From Candidatus Woykebacteria bacterium RBG_13_40_15 (GTDB lineage: Bacteria; Patescibacteria; Microgenomatia; Woykebacterales; RBG-16-39-9b), in the NCBI GenBank assembly GCA_001816655.1, contig MHCP01000015.1, positions 1 to 64,000 on the forward strand: 64,000 nt of DNA, read 5' to 3'. A program made the translations under genes and the position numbers. Of this stretch, positions 8,354 to 15,746 are shown piece after piece (the stretch's first letter is position 1; each line of letters opens with the position of its first letter). The notes under the pieces are model-generated. The model was not told where the DNA came from. It saw only the letters and a program-made list of their open reading frames with translations, and made no database searches.

Positions 8354-9123
8354 TCGTTCTTCAAATTAACCAAATCAATTGTATTTTGGGTGTAGTTTTC
8401 TAAATTTATGACCTCTTGCGGGGTTAAAACTTCACAGACTTGAGCCCAGTGGAAGGAAGCAATATCCCCCACTTTCACATCCGGCGCTATTTTCGGATTC
8501 CACTCAATTTCCTTTTCAACTTCCTTTCCAAACCCATACGTCTTTCCTACTAACAATGGTTTATATTTTACTTTTAACTTTTTTCTTTTTACTTCAAGTA
8601 TTCGTCCCCATCCTATCCGGCAAAGATCGAGCATTTCCCCTTGCAATTTTATCCTTCCAGTAACTGCTCCAAGTATTAGTACATGGAAACTGTGATGAGG
8701 AACGGCTCCTTTTGGAACTTGGTCGGCTCTTTGGCTTGCTACTTCTTCAGTTAAAAGTCCCGGCTGCGTAAAACCAGTCAAGATTAGGTTTTTCAAATCC
8801 TTTTCGTCAACCTTGCCCAACAAACTATTTCCAACCCAAAAAGCTTTTACTACTTTCTCATCAAGGGGGTCGGTAATATTATTTTTCTTGGCAATTAATT
8901 GGTAATATTTGTAGGCCGCCTCAAATTTCTCGAAAATACCTCTCACGGCTTTTTCTGAAACATTTTTTCCAGTAGTGTAGTCAATCAAAGCTTTCCGGCT
9001 TTTTGCGTCCTGCGGACCACAATATCCAAGTGAGTAGGATGGTAAGGAGTAAACCGCGGCTGTTTTAAGACCTGACAACTGTCCCCCTTTGGGCAGAAAT
9101 AAATTTACCCGACCAAAAGGCAA
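8350..9123 (-). CDS. DUF6390-like protein linked to hypC
   Basis: A soluble protein of up to 257 aa without membrane segments. GLKTAAVYSLPSYSLGYCGP near the start and PHHSFHVLILGAVTGRI near the middle resemble the DUF6390 family, found next to hydrogenase genes in CPR genomes; this call is from memory. Its 5' end overlaps the transporter gene, so the three genes with hypC form a tight operon. No ATG is available; TTG at 9121-9123 or the TTG near 9078 are possible starts. It may help hydrogenase maturation or regulation (inference). Confidence 0.55.
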   Translation of the reverse strand: MPFGRVNLFLPKGGQLSGLKTAAVYSLPSYSLGYCGPQDAKSRKALIDYTTGKNVSEKAVRGIFEKFEAAYKYYQLIAKKNNITDPLDEKVVKAFWVGNSLLGKVDEKDLKNLILTGFTQPGLLTEEVASQRADQVPKGAVPHHSFHVLILGAVTGRIKLQGEMLDLCRIGWGRILEVKRKKLKVKYKPLLVGKTYGFGKEVEKEIEWNPKIAPDVKVGDIASFHWAQVCEVLTPQEVINLENYTQNTIDLVNLKND

Positions 9124-9970
9124 ATATTAAACCAAATGCGACAACTGCCAGCCCCGCAAATTGATTTGCAGTTAAACTTCTGCCACTAAGCAATGTTAGC
9201 GCGGTTGTAATTGGAGAGCCTAAAAGTAAAATAACCGTTGCTGTTGTAACCTTGACGCTTTTTAATCCTGTGTACCAAGTTAAAACGTAGCTGGCTAGCA
9301 GGCTTGATGCAATTAAAATCCAAGGAATTTGTGCCATTGAAAGTTTCGCAACGGAATTAATATTACCTGTAAAAACAAGGAAAATTAGAATAAACAGCGA
9401 ACCTATTCCCATTCTGCCAAGTGCAACAAGCCGTGGAGATATTGTTTTTAGGGCGGCCTTTGAAATCGTATATTCAAACGCCCAGAAGAGAGTTGCGGCT
9501 AAGATTAAATAATCGCCGGCATTCAAACTAGCGGGTAGCGATTTCAAAAGCAATAAATTACCGAGCAATAAAACTGCACCTAATAAATAGAGCTTGAGAC
9601 TAATTTTTTCACGCAGAATTGTTGCTGCAAAGAAAGCGACGTAAACAAACATTGTCTTCTGAACGAACGAGCCGTTCGCAGCAGTAGTAAGTGAGAGTCC
9701 TTTGAAAAAAAGCAGGAAGGGGATCGCCCCACCGAAAAGCCCAATTGCTAAAAGCCATAACCAGTCTTTCTTTTTTAATTTTTTAACCTGATTAATTTCT
9801 CTAAATCCTAAAACCAGCGCCAAAAGGAAGACGGCGACAAGTGTATTTTTCAGAAAAGTGAACAAATATGGATTAAATTCAGCTACACCGAACTGATTTA
9901 TAAAAACGGAAAAGCCACTGATTACGGCTGTTGAAAAGACTAAAATTAATCCCGTTCTTTGATTAACCAT
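9065..9970 (-). CDS. EamA/DMT-family transporter
   Basis: A membrane protein of about 300 aa with ten helices in two repeats, typical of drug/metabolite transporters of the EamA type. Substrate cannot be told. The ATG at 9968-9970 overlaps the end of hypC (AATGGTTAA), so it is preferred over the in-frame TTG five codons upstream. It sits between hypC and the DUF6390-like gene. Confidence 0.85.
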   Translation of the reverse strand: MVNQRTGLILVFSTAVISGFSVFINQFGVAEFNPYLFTFLKNTLVAVFLLALVLGFREINQVKKLKKKDWLWLLAIGLFGGAIPFLLFFKGLSLTTAANGSFVQKTMFVYVAFFAATILREKISLKLYLLGAVLLLGNLLLLKSLPASLNAGDYLILAATLFWAFEYTISKAALKTISPRLVALGRMGIGSLFILIFLVFTGNINSVAKLSMAQIPWILIASSLLASYVLTWYTGLKSVKVTTATVILLLGSPITTALTLLSGRSLTANQFAGLAVVAFGLIFAFWSGKFISAQRGTVVRS

Positions 9971-10175
9971 TCCAGGCCTTGACAATTTTCAAAACCTTCT
10001 CGGCATCTGCCTTTCCTACCTTTTTTATCGCCATTCCGTGACTAAAATATAAATAATCGCCAACTTTTATATTTGGTAGCAAGCTAGTATCTATATCCTT
10101 TTCTTCGCCAAGCGCATCAACGGTAGCAGTAGTTTTATTTAATTTTAGAACCCTAACTGGAGTAGCGAGGCACAT
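9963..10175 (-). CDS. hypC: HypC/HupF hydrogenase maturation chaperone
   Basis: A 70-aa protein starting MCLATPVRVLK. Cys2 and the following pattern mark HypC, the chaperone that carries the Fe(CN)2CO group with HypD and delivers it to the large subunit. The KVGDYLYFSHGMAIKKV segment also fits. It presumably serves the hydA product encoded at 3.1-4.4 kb. No hypA, B, D, E or F gene is in the window. Confidence 0.9.
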   Translation of the reverse strand: MCLATPVRVLKLNKTTATVDALGEEKDIDTSLLPNIKVGDYLYFSHGMAIKKVGKADAEKVLKIVKAWNG

Positions 10176-10177
10176 TT

Positions 10178-10780
10178 TTAACTAGTAAGTTTATGCAATC
10201 CGTTTAACAAGACTTCGCCAAAAGTATCAATCCAGGTAGTTTTGGGTATTTCGCGATACGGAATATAGCGGGCCAGCATTTGTTGGATTTTTTCCTTATC
10301 GTCCTTATTAACTAAAATGAAAAGGCGACGAGGCCAATTTAGAAAGGTATCGATATGTAGGATAGTGAAACCATTTTTTTCCGTAAACCAAAAATCATCA
10401 AGTTCCTGCCAAATATAGCTATAATTACCGTTATTTATACCTTGACTAGTAATTGAATTGTTGACTATTTCTGGTGGAACGGTAGCTAGACTGTAGGCGA
10501 CGAAAACCAAAGCTAATACAGGAATAATAATAAAAAACTCTCTTACGAAAAGGAGAATCAGTATTATTGTCGCGAGCAACAAAAAGGTGTAGATGTACCA
10601 CTTCGCACTACGCCTAGTATAGGTTCGGGAAAAAGATTGCCATCGGAACAGGGTTTTGACTGTCTTCCTTTTATCGGATTGTGAGCCATTCTCAAGTTCA
10701 GAAATCTTTCCTTGTAAGGAAGCTAACTCTGATTTTAATTTTCCTAATGTTTTCTCTCTATCCGGCATTTTTTCCCTCAA
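10178..10780 (-). CDS. Hypothetical membrane protein with coiled coil
   Basis: A 200-aa protein I do not recognise. Residues 1-38 form a charged coiled coil, two membrane helices follow at about 62-100 (WYIYTFLLLATIILILLFVR), then a soluble C-terminal domain with many aromatic residues. The second Met (MPDREK) is also possible as start. It ends just before hypC, so it may be the first gene of that operon. Confidence 0.6.
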   Translation of the reverse strand: MREKMPDREKTLGKLKSELASLQGKISELENGSQSDKRKTVKTLFRWQSFSRTYTRRSAKWYIYTFLLLATIILILLFVREFFIIIPVLALVFVAYSLATVPPEIVNNSITSQGINNGNYSYIWQELDDFWFTEKNGFTILHIDTFLNWPRRLFILVNKDDKEKIQQMLARYIPYREIPKTTWIDTFGEVLLNGLHKLTS

Positions 10781-10788
10781 ACTGTGGC

Positions 10789-10857
10789 GAGACGTACATT
10801 TTTCTTTGAAATTATTACGTCTCTAGCCACGTAGAAATCTTTGATTTCGTACGTGGC
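10789..10857. repeat. Two ACGT palindromes abutting tRNA-Ser(TGA)
   Basis: Two hairpins in tandem. The first is 10789-10823, with arms GAGACGTA/TACGTCTC. The second is 10826-10857, with a 14-bp stem: GCCACGTA-GAAATC paired to GATTTC-(G)-TACGTGGC. The second one includes the terminal GCCA of the tRNA on the minus strand. The first is nearly the reverse complement of the hairpin at 11063-11096, so these are copies of one element. Confidence 0.8.
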
Positions 10858-10943
10858 GGAGAGGGTGGGATTCGAACCCACGATAACATTGCTGCTATAC
10901 CGGTTTTCAAGACCAGCGCCTTAAACCGCTCGGCCACCTCTCC
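10854..10943 (-). tRNA. tRNA-Ser (anticodon TGA)
   Basis: Class II tRNA with acceptor GGAGAGG/CCTCTCC, anticodon arm CTGGT-CTTGAAA-ACCGG (anticodon TGA), a long variable arm, T-arm GTGGG-TTCGAAT-CCCAC, discriminator G and encoded CCA at 10854-10856. It reads UCA and other UCN codons. A hairpin repeat begins inside its 3' end. Confidence 0.96.
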
Positions 10944-11062
10944 AGTAGGAGAGATACCCTAAAACCTCTCCACTTCTATTTTAAACTATTTCCAATCAAA
11001 TTACCTAGACTTCTTCTACCCCAACCGCTTTTTAAAACGTATACGTAGTAGATCATATTGGC

Positions 11063-11177
11063 GAGACGTAATAATTTCAAAGAAATTAAACGTCTCTAGC
11101 TCGTACGTGGCACGTAAAATCGCTTCGCGATTAACGTGCCTAGGACGTTAATTTTGCAACGCAAGATTTTACGTCCT
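11063..11177. repeat. Three ACGT palindromes abutting tRNA-Ser(GCT)
   Basis: Three hairpins in a row: 11063-11096 (GAGACGT ... AATTTC-aaa-GAAATT ... ACGTCTC), 11109-11140 (GGCACGT ... AATCGC-ttc-GCGATT ... ACGTGCC) and 11142-11177 (AGGACGT ... TTGC-aac-GCAA ... ACGTCCT). All share ACGT in each arm with a different 3-base tip. The last ends at the CCA of the tRNA gene. No gene lies in 10944-11062, which holds only AT-rich sequence. Confidence 0.8.
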
Positions 11178-11266
11178 GGCGGAGGAGGTGGGATTCGAAC
11201 CCACGTGAGCCTCTCGGCTCGCAGGTTTAGCAAACCTGTGCACTGGACCAACTATGCGACTCCTCC
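11177..11266 (-). tRNA. tRNA-Ser (anticodon GCT)
   Basis: Class II tRNA with acceptor GGAGGAG/CTCCTCC, anticodon arm CAGGT-TTGCTAA-ACCTG (anticodon GCT), variable arm GAGCCGAGAGGCTC, T-arm GTGGG-TTCGAAT-CCCAC, discriminator G and encoded CCA at 11177-11179. It reads AGC/AGU. Confidence 0.96.
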
Positions 11267-11318
11267 AAGCCCGAGAACTAATGGAGCAGGCAAATTTTAA
11301 CAAAAAAACACTACTCTT

Positions 11319-12011
11319 TCAACGCGACAGGTAATTTTTATGGGAGCTTGCTAGTATCAAAGCCCAGATATTACCAGCACCTTTTCTCTTTAGTACTTTT
11401 GTAACTTCTCTAACGGTCGCTCCTGTCGTCCAGACATCATCAAAAACCAAATAGTTTTTGCTGCGAACTTCGGCTTCTTTTGTAATATCAAAAGAATTAG
11501 TAACCTCGATTAGTCTCTCCTTCTTGGGAAGTGTTGCCTGAGGTTTTGTTTGTTTTGTCTTAATTAAGATGTTGGGATCAAAATCTATTCCTAGTAGGGA
11601 GGCGATTTTACGACCCAAAATTTCAGTTTGATTAAATCCCCTCCACCTTTTTTTATTTGAGGAAACTGGAATGGGAACTAGAAAATACTGTTTAAAATTG
11701 TGGTTTGCTAGGTTTTTAGATTTTTTAGTTTCCTCAATGATTGTTGTTTCTAAATCAGTGGTAAATCTGTATTTCAATTGTCCAATCAAATCTTTAATTG
11801 GGCTTGAGTATTGAAATAGACAAACTAAACCATCTAGACTATATCTTGTTTTGCATTTTGGGTGTGTTGTTCCTCCAATGGCAGCCTTTAGGCAGACGGG
11901 ACAAAATTGCTCTGTTGGCTTTATTTTCAATCTATCGTTTTCACAAAGATATGTGCCGAGGCTGCTGCAAACGACACATCTTTTGGGAAAGATAAGGTCA
12001 AGTAAGCCCAT
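11319..12011 (-). CDS. comFC: ComF-family phosphoribosyltransferase-like protein
   Basis: A 230-aa protein with an N-terminal zinc ribbon (CVVCSSLGTYLCENDR, then CPVCLKA) and a type I phosphoribosyltransferase fold ending in LVFDDVWTTGATVREVTKVLK, the PRPP-binding loop. The RWRGFNQTEILGRKIASLLG segment is typical of ComFC/GntX, linked to DNA uptake in naturally competent bacteria. No competence genes lie next to it here. It is on the same strand as the tmRNA upstream, separated by a terminator. Confidence 0.88.
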   Translation of the reverse strand: MGLLDLIFPKRCVVCSSLGTYLCENDRLKIKPTEQFCPVCLKAAIGGTTHPKCKTRYSLDGLVCLFQYSSPIKDLIGQLKYRFTTDLETTIIEETKKSKNLANHNFKQYFLVPIPVSSNKKRWRGFNQTEILGRKIASLLGIDFDPNILIKTKQTKPQATLPKKERLIEVTNSFDITKEAEVRSKNYLVFDDVWTTGATVREVTKVLKRKGAGNIWALILASSHKNYLSR

Positions 12012-12040
12012 TTATTTATAATTTTAACCGCTAAAACACA

Positions 12041-12065
12041 ACCCCGCACCTTTTAGGTGCGGGGT
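12041..12065 (-). terminator. Terminator downstream of tmRNA
   Basis: A perfect 10-bp stem ACCCCGCACC/GGTGCGGGGT with a 5-nt loop, followed on the minus strand by TGTGTTTTAG. It lies about 60 nt past the tmRNA 3' end and before comFC. Confidence 0.8.
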
Positions 12066-12122
12066 GTCATCTTTCGATAAACTCAAGATCCTGAGCACCA
12101 CCTTTAGGGTGGTACCGAAGGA

Positions 12123-12480
12123 TGGTGGAGATGCCCGGCTCTTCCCCGGGGTCCGAAAAGATAACTTACTAGAGAAACTACAAGCTTAGTCAACATTTAA
12201 TTTCAGTTTAGGCCTACTAGTTGACGAGCCAGCCTAAACCTAGGTCGCAAGTCTAACTTTCCATAGAAGAACCGGTTCTACAAAAAGCCTCTTAGCAAGG
12301 GTTGCGCCTTGCCATCTCCGCTAAGATAGAGAAACGACAAGACGGCTCATTACGCTACTGCGTATTGAGCGGAAAATGCTTTGTTGGCATTTATTAGGTT
12401 GATCGGAATTTTAACGGTGGTCCCGATCGACACCGGCTTGCTCTTTAGCTAGAGTCTTCCCGTCGAATATATACATCCCC
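12123..12480 (-). ncRNA. ssrA: tmRNA (SsrA)
   Basis: The minus strand starts GGGGATG and ends CATCTCC-ACCA, which pair as the acceptor stem with an encoded CCA. A T-arm and long stem (ACCCCGGGGAAGAGCCGGG) precede the end. The tag reading frame at about 12350-12412 ends NKAFSAQYAVA and stops at TAA followed by TGA. tmRNA frees ribosomes stalled on broken messages, together with SmpB, whose gene is just upstream on the same strand. The resume codon looks like GTT or AAA instead of the usual GCN; I could not settle it. Confidence 0.93.
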
Positions 12481-12527
12481 ATGATAAGTCAAAACTCAAA
12501 ATTCAAAAGTCAAATTAAAACTGGTTG

Positions 12528-12992
12528 TTAAAGTGCTTCTTTCTGATGCTTCAGTTTTTCTTCCCGCAAAGTGCTTTCAGCTTCCCTTTGGAGGGCTTTT
12601 CTCTTTAAAGCCTCACGTTTATCGTACTTTTTCTTTGGAGAGGCCAGAGCGATCTCAATTTTAGCATAATTACGTTTAAAATACAAGCGCGTAGGGACCA
12701 CTACCAAATTTGCTCCAGCAAGTTTTCCGGCCAAGTAGTTTATTTCTTTTTTATGCAGAAGGAGTTTTCTGTCCTTACGGCCACTACTAGTAGTGGCTCC
12801 CTTTTCATATGGACCAATGTAGGCATTAACGAGTACGGCTTCTCTGCTACGGATTAAAGCATAAGAGTCGGTTAAATCCACCTTGTTTTCTCTAACTGCC
12901 TTTATCTCCTCTCCAGTTAAACTAATGCCGGCCTCTAATTTTTCGTTCAGGGTGTAGTTGAAGGTTGCTTTCTTATTGAAGATTGGTTTCAT
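12528..12992 (-). CDS. smpB: SsrA-binding protein SmpB
   Basis: A 154-aa protein with the SmpB core: NKKATFNYTLNEKLEAGISLTGEEIKAVR, AYIGPYEKG and the basic C-terminal tail KKKYDKREALKRKALQRE that enters the decoding site. It acts with the tmRNA encoded directly downstream in trans-translation. The start overlaps the stop of the upstream gene by 4 bases. Confidence 0.96.
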   Translation of the reverse strand: MKPIFNKKATFNYTLNEKLEAGISLTGEEIKAVRENKVDLTDSYALIRSREAVLVNAYIGPYEKGATTSSGRKDRKLLLHKKEINYLAGKLAGANLVVVPTRLYFKRNYAKIEIALASPKKKYDKREALKRKALQREAESTLREEKLKHQKEAL

Positions 12993-14938
12993 TGGAGTTT
13001 GAACGAGTAAACTGTATTTTGGGCGAGAAAATAAACTACTTTTTTAGATTCGTCAACAATGATAGCCTTCGCTCCTCTCAAGTTATCGGATTGGTATAGG
13101 GCGACGTAATTCCCGCTTTGTTTTTCAATCACAAATACGCCGCCTGCTCCCTTATCTAAAATATAAAGGTTTACGAAACCTTCCTTCGTATAAATATCTG
13201 CGATTTCAGAAATCTCCCGCGGTTGATTCTTTATGGAAAAGTCTTGCCTCTTACCATCAAAAAATTTGCTGACGGAGTCCCCCGTAGCTATCCAAACTGC
13301 CCCGTCTATTGCAAAGGAGGTAGCTTCCCCATTAAAATTTTCGGTTAAATATTTCTGTGGTCCTGAAAGTGAGGATCCAGCAGAAAAATAACGCCAAACC
13401 TGTTTTGCCCCAGAATCTAGAAGATAAAATTTATCCCTAAAGGTTTCGGCCTCAATTGGGTTTTTCCAGGAAGGAGAGCTAAATGCGGCTCTTTTCTCTT
13501 GTTCATTTTGATCTACTTTTAATATCTCGTCTTTGGTTTGGAGATAGAGATAATTTTCGTCAGCGGCTATATTTTTTGATCCCTCTTTCTCGGAAACAAA
13601 AATCTTAGGTTCGGCTCCCTCAAGTGGGATTTTGTACACAGAACCAGAATTTACATCAAATGCATAGAGGTCTGATGCTCCCATCTTAATTTCCTTAACA
13701 TCAATTTTTCCTTTGAGTAGGCTAAGATCGCTAAAAAGCTTCGTTTCCACATTGTAAATTCGGTTGATTTTTGTAAGCAGCCCTGCCAACTTCTCTTTCA
13801 AATTCTTTACCTTGGGGTTTTTTGATGAGGAAATTTTAGATAACTCGCTTTCTGCTTCAGTAACAAGGCTAGCTGCTTTTGCTGGATTTATTTTTTCCAA
13901 ATTTTCCGCTTCTGATAGCTTACTTTCCACACTTGCCACAGTAGCATCAAACCTCTCTTTTGATTCTTTTCTTGAGTGATTAAAAAACCCAACCGAGATA
14001 CTTATCAGGAAAATGGCAGCTAAAACAAGGGCTATTTCGGCAATGCGTTTCTTTTTCCGACTCGCTTCATCCTCCAATGCTCCCGGGAGGCGGGGGAGCC
14101 AGGGAGATAAAATAATAAAGAGGGCCTTTCTGACATACGGTTTGGAGAAAGAAAGGGCACGCCTTGCCTCAAGCTTTACCCGAAACAAAAAATTATTAAA
14201 AAATTCAACTTTTAATTTTGGTTTTGGTATTTTATCTATCGAGTTTTTGAATGCTTCTTGAAACTTTTGCCCCCTCTCTTCTTCTCCTATTTCTTTTTTA
14301 TCTAAATCGGCAATCAAAACCGGATACGGTTTTTCTACAGGCTCTTGCACTGAAAGTCGCACATATAAAGCCTCCCCTACCTCTTTTATTTCGGTTTGAA
14401 TTGCCTCCAGGCTTTCTTTGAAATCGTCTTTCTGACAAAATTTGCCTAGGGCTTCTTTATTTACATTTTTTGAGAAGGTAGAGTCTGCTAGAAAAATTCC
14501 ATCTTTATCAAAAAGTGAGCCGGAAGCTACTTTAGAAAAATTAATTTTCTTTGTATTCCCACCCCTTGCAAGAAAGAGGCCACAATCGCCGCTTTTACCG
14601 ACATAAAGTACTGACCCCCAAAGGCAAGCAACAACCATTTGAGCTGGCATTTGTTCTTTCGCAATAGAGGCTTTTACAGTTTCTATTGCTTCTTCCATTG
14701 CTTTTAAATTACTTCCGCTAGCTTTGTAAAAGGTATTTTTAAATAAATCGAGGATCCCTCGGCCAGCTACCAGTCCTTTATCTTCCGATTCACTTTTTAC
14801 TTCGACCAAAGCAAGGGTCATTCCTCGTAGTTGCTTTAAATGTTCATCTGTCGGGGTGTATTGAAAAGTCGAAGAAAAAACTCCTTCTTGGTTTTTTCCG
14901 TGGATTTCGCCTACTTGGGCAAACAAGGTTTTTTCCAT
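12989..14938 (-). CDS. Membrane protein with PP2C-like N-terminus and propeller-like exterior
   Basis: A 649-aa protein of a type common in CPR genomes. Residues 1-230 resemble a PP2C-type phosphatase fold (VVACLWGSVLYVGKSGDCGLFL), though not all metal-binding aspartates are evident. A membrane helix lies at about 297-317, followed by a coiled coil (about 325-390) and a repeat-rich region that looks like a beta-propeller (about 400-649). The domain calls are from pattern only. It ends 4 bases into smpB and follows two other membrane genes. Confidence 0.6.
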   Translation of the reverse strand: MEKTLFAQVGEIHGKNQEGVFSSTFQYTPTDEHLKQLRGMTLALVEVKSESEDKGLVAGRGILDLFKNTFYKASGSNLKAMEEAIETVKASIAKEQMPAQMVVACLWGSVLYVGKSGDCGLFLARGGNTKKINFSKVASGSLFDKDGIFLADSTFSKNVNKEALGKFCQKDDFKESLEAIQTEIKEVGEALYVRLSVQEPVEKPYPVLIADLDKKEIGEEERGQKFQEAFKNSIDKIPKPKLKVEFFNNFLFRVKLEARRALSFSKPYVRKALFIILSPWLPRLPGALEDEASRKKKRIAEIALVLAAIFLISISVGFFNHSRKESKERFDATVASVESKLSEAENLEKINPAKAASLVTEAESELSKISSSKNPKVKNLKEKLAGLLTKINRIYNVETKLFSDLSLLKGKIDVKEIKMGASDLYAFDVNSGSVYKIPLEGAEPKIFVSEKEGSKNIAADENYLYLQTKDEILKVDQNEQEKRAAFSSPSWKNPIEAETFRDKFYLLDSGAKQVWRYFSAGSSLSGPQKYLTENFNGEATSFAIDGAVWIATGDSVSKFFDGKRQDFSIKNQPREISEIADIYTKEGFVNLYILDKGAGGVFVIEKQSGNYVALYQSDNLRGAKAIIVDESKKVVYFLAQNTVYSFKLQ

Positions 14939-14941
14939 AAA

Positions 14942-15193
14942 TTACCTAATTAACAATGAGACGGCAAAAATAAAAATTACTACTGCTCCCAATAAGTTGG
15001 CCAGGCTTAGGGCGTCCAATACTATTCCCGTGTTAGTCTGTATATTTTTATTTAACACTCTTACCTGCTTATAGACCAGAAATGAAAATATTAAATACAT
15101 TCCTAGTACAAAGGATAAAAATAGCACAGTCAAAAAATCGAAGTTTAAGTTCTCCAAATTAATTTTAGTTAGGTTGAATAGTTCTATTTTCAT
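14942..15193 (-). CDS. Small membrane protein
   Basis: About 83 aa with two hydrophobic helices (FLTVLFLSFVLGMYLIFSFL and LANLLGAVVIFIFAVSLL). The ATG at 15191-15193, after GGAAGGGAGAT, is preferred over a TTG at 15226. Overlaps the end of the PH-domain gene and precedes the PP2C-like gene by 3 bases. No family recognised. Confidence 0.6.
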   Translation of the reverse strand: MKIELFNLTKINLENLNFDFLTVLFLSFVLGMYLIFSFLVYKQVRVLNKNIQTNTGIVLDALSLANLLGAVVIFIFAVSLLIR

Positions 15194-15734
15194 ATCTCCC
15201 TTCCGCTTTTTTATTATCGGAAACAAGATCCAAAATCTTTTTTACATTGCCTTCCGGATCTGGAATTCCTAAAAAATCGAAGTTTAACAAAGTTCCTGCT
15301 GTCTGAATGTGAACATCCCCATAATCAAAAAAATTCTGGGCTATGCCTCCCTTTGAGTATGTAACATCTTGAACATTTTGCAAGGCCATTTGGGAAACTT
15401 TATGATAAAAGATGCTGTAAAAATTTATATCCACGATCCTCTTGTTGGTTAAAATGTAGATATTAAAATACCAAAACAAAAAATACTGAAAAGACGCCCC
15501 AAGCACAATTAGCTCCCAGGTAAGAAATGCTAGCAGGGAAGTGCTCGCTGAAATCTGTAAGTTGAAACCCAAAATATTTGGCAAAAATGGGATAATAATC
15601 GGCAGAGCAGCTAAAAAGGCAGCAATTAAAACCCACTTCAAATTTGTAATTATATGTGGTCTAAGTAAAAAAAGAACTTTTTCTTCTTTTAGCTCACCTT
15701 CGAATCGAGCGGGTTCTTGCAAGCTTCCTGCCAT
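15165..15734 (-). CDS. Bacterial PH-domain (bPH2/DUF304) membrane protein
   Basis: A 189-aa protein with two membrane helices (about residues 34-55 and 67-95) followed by a bacterial PH domain: YILTNKRIVDINFYSIFYHKVSQMALQNVQDVTYSKGG. This YdbS-like layout is known; its role is not. It lies in a minus-strand run of envelope genes between the SpoIID-like gene and the PP2C-like gene. Confidence 0.78.
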   Translation of the reverse strand: MAGSLQEPARFEGELKEEKVLFLLRPHIITNLKWVLIAAFLAALPIIIPFLPNILGFNLQISASTSLLAFLTWELIVLGASFQYFLFWYFNIYILTNKRIVDINFYSIFYHKVSQMALQNVQDVTYSKGGIAQNFFDYGDVHIQTAGTLLNFDFLGIPDPEGNVKKILDLVSDNKKAEGRYENRTIQPN

Positions 15735-15746
15735 ACCAACATTGTA

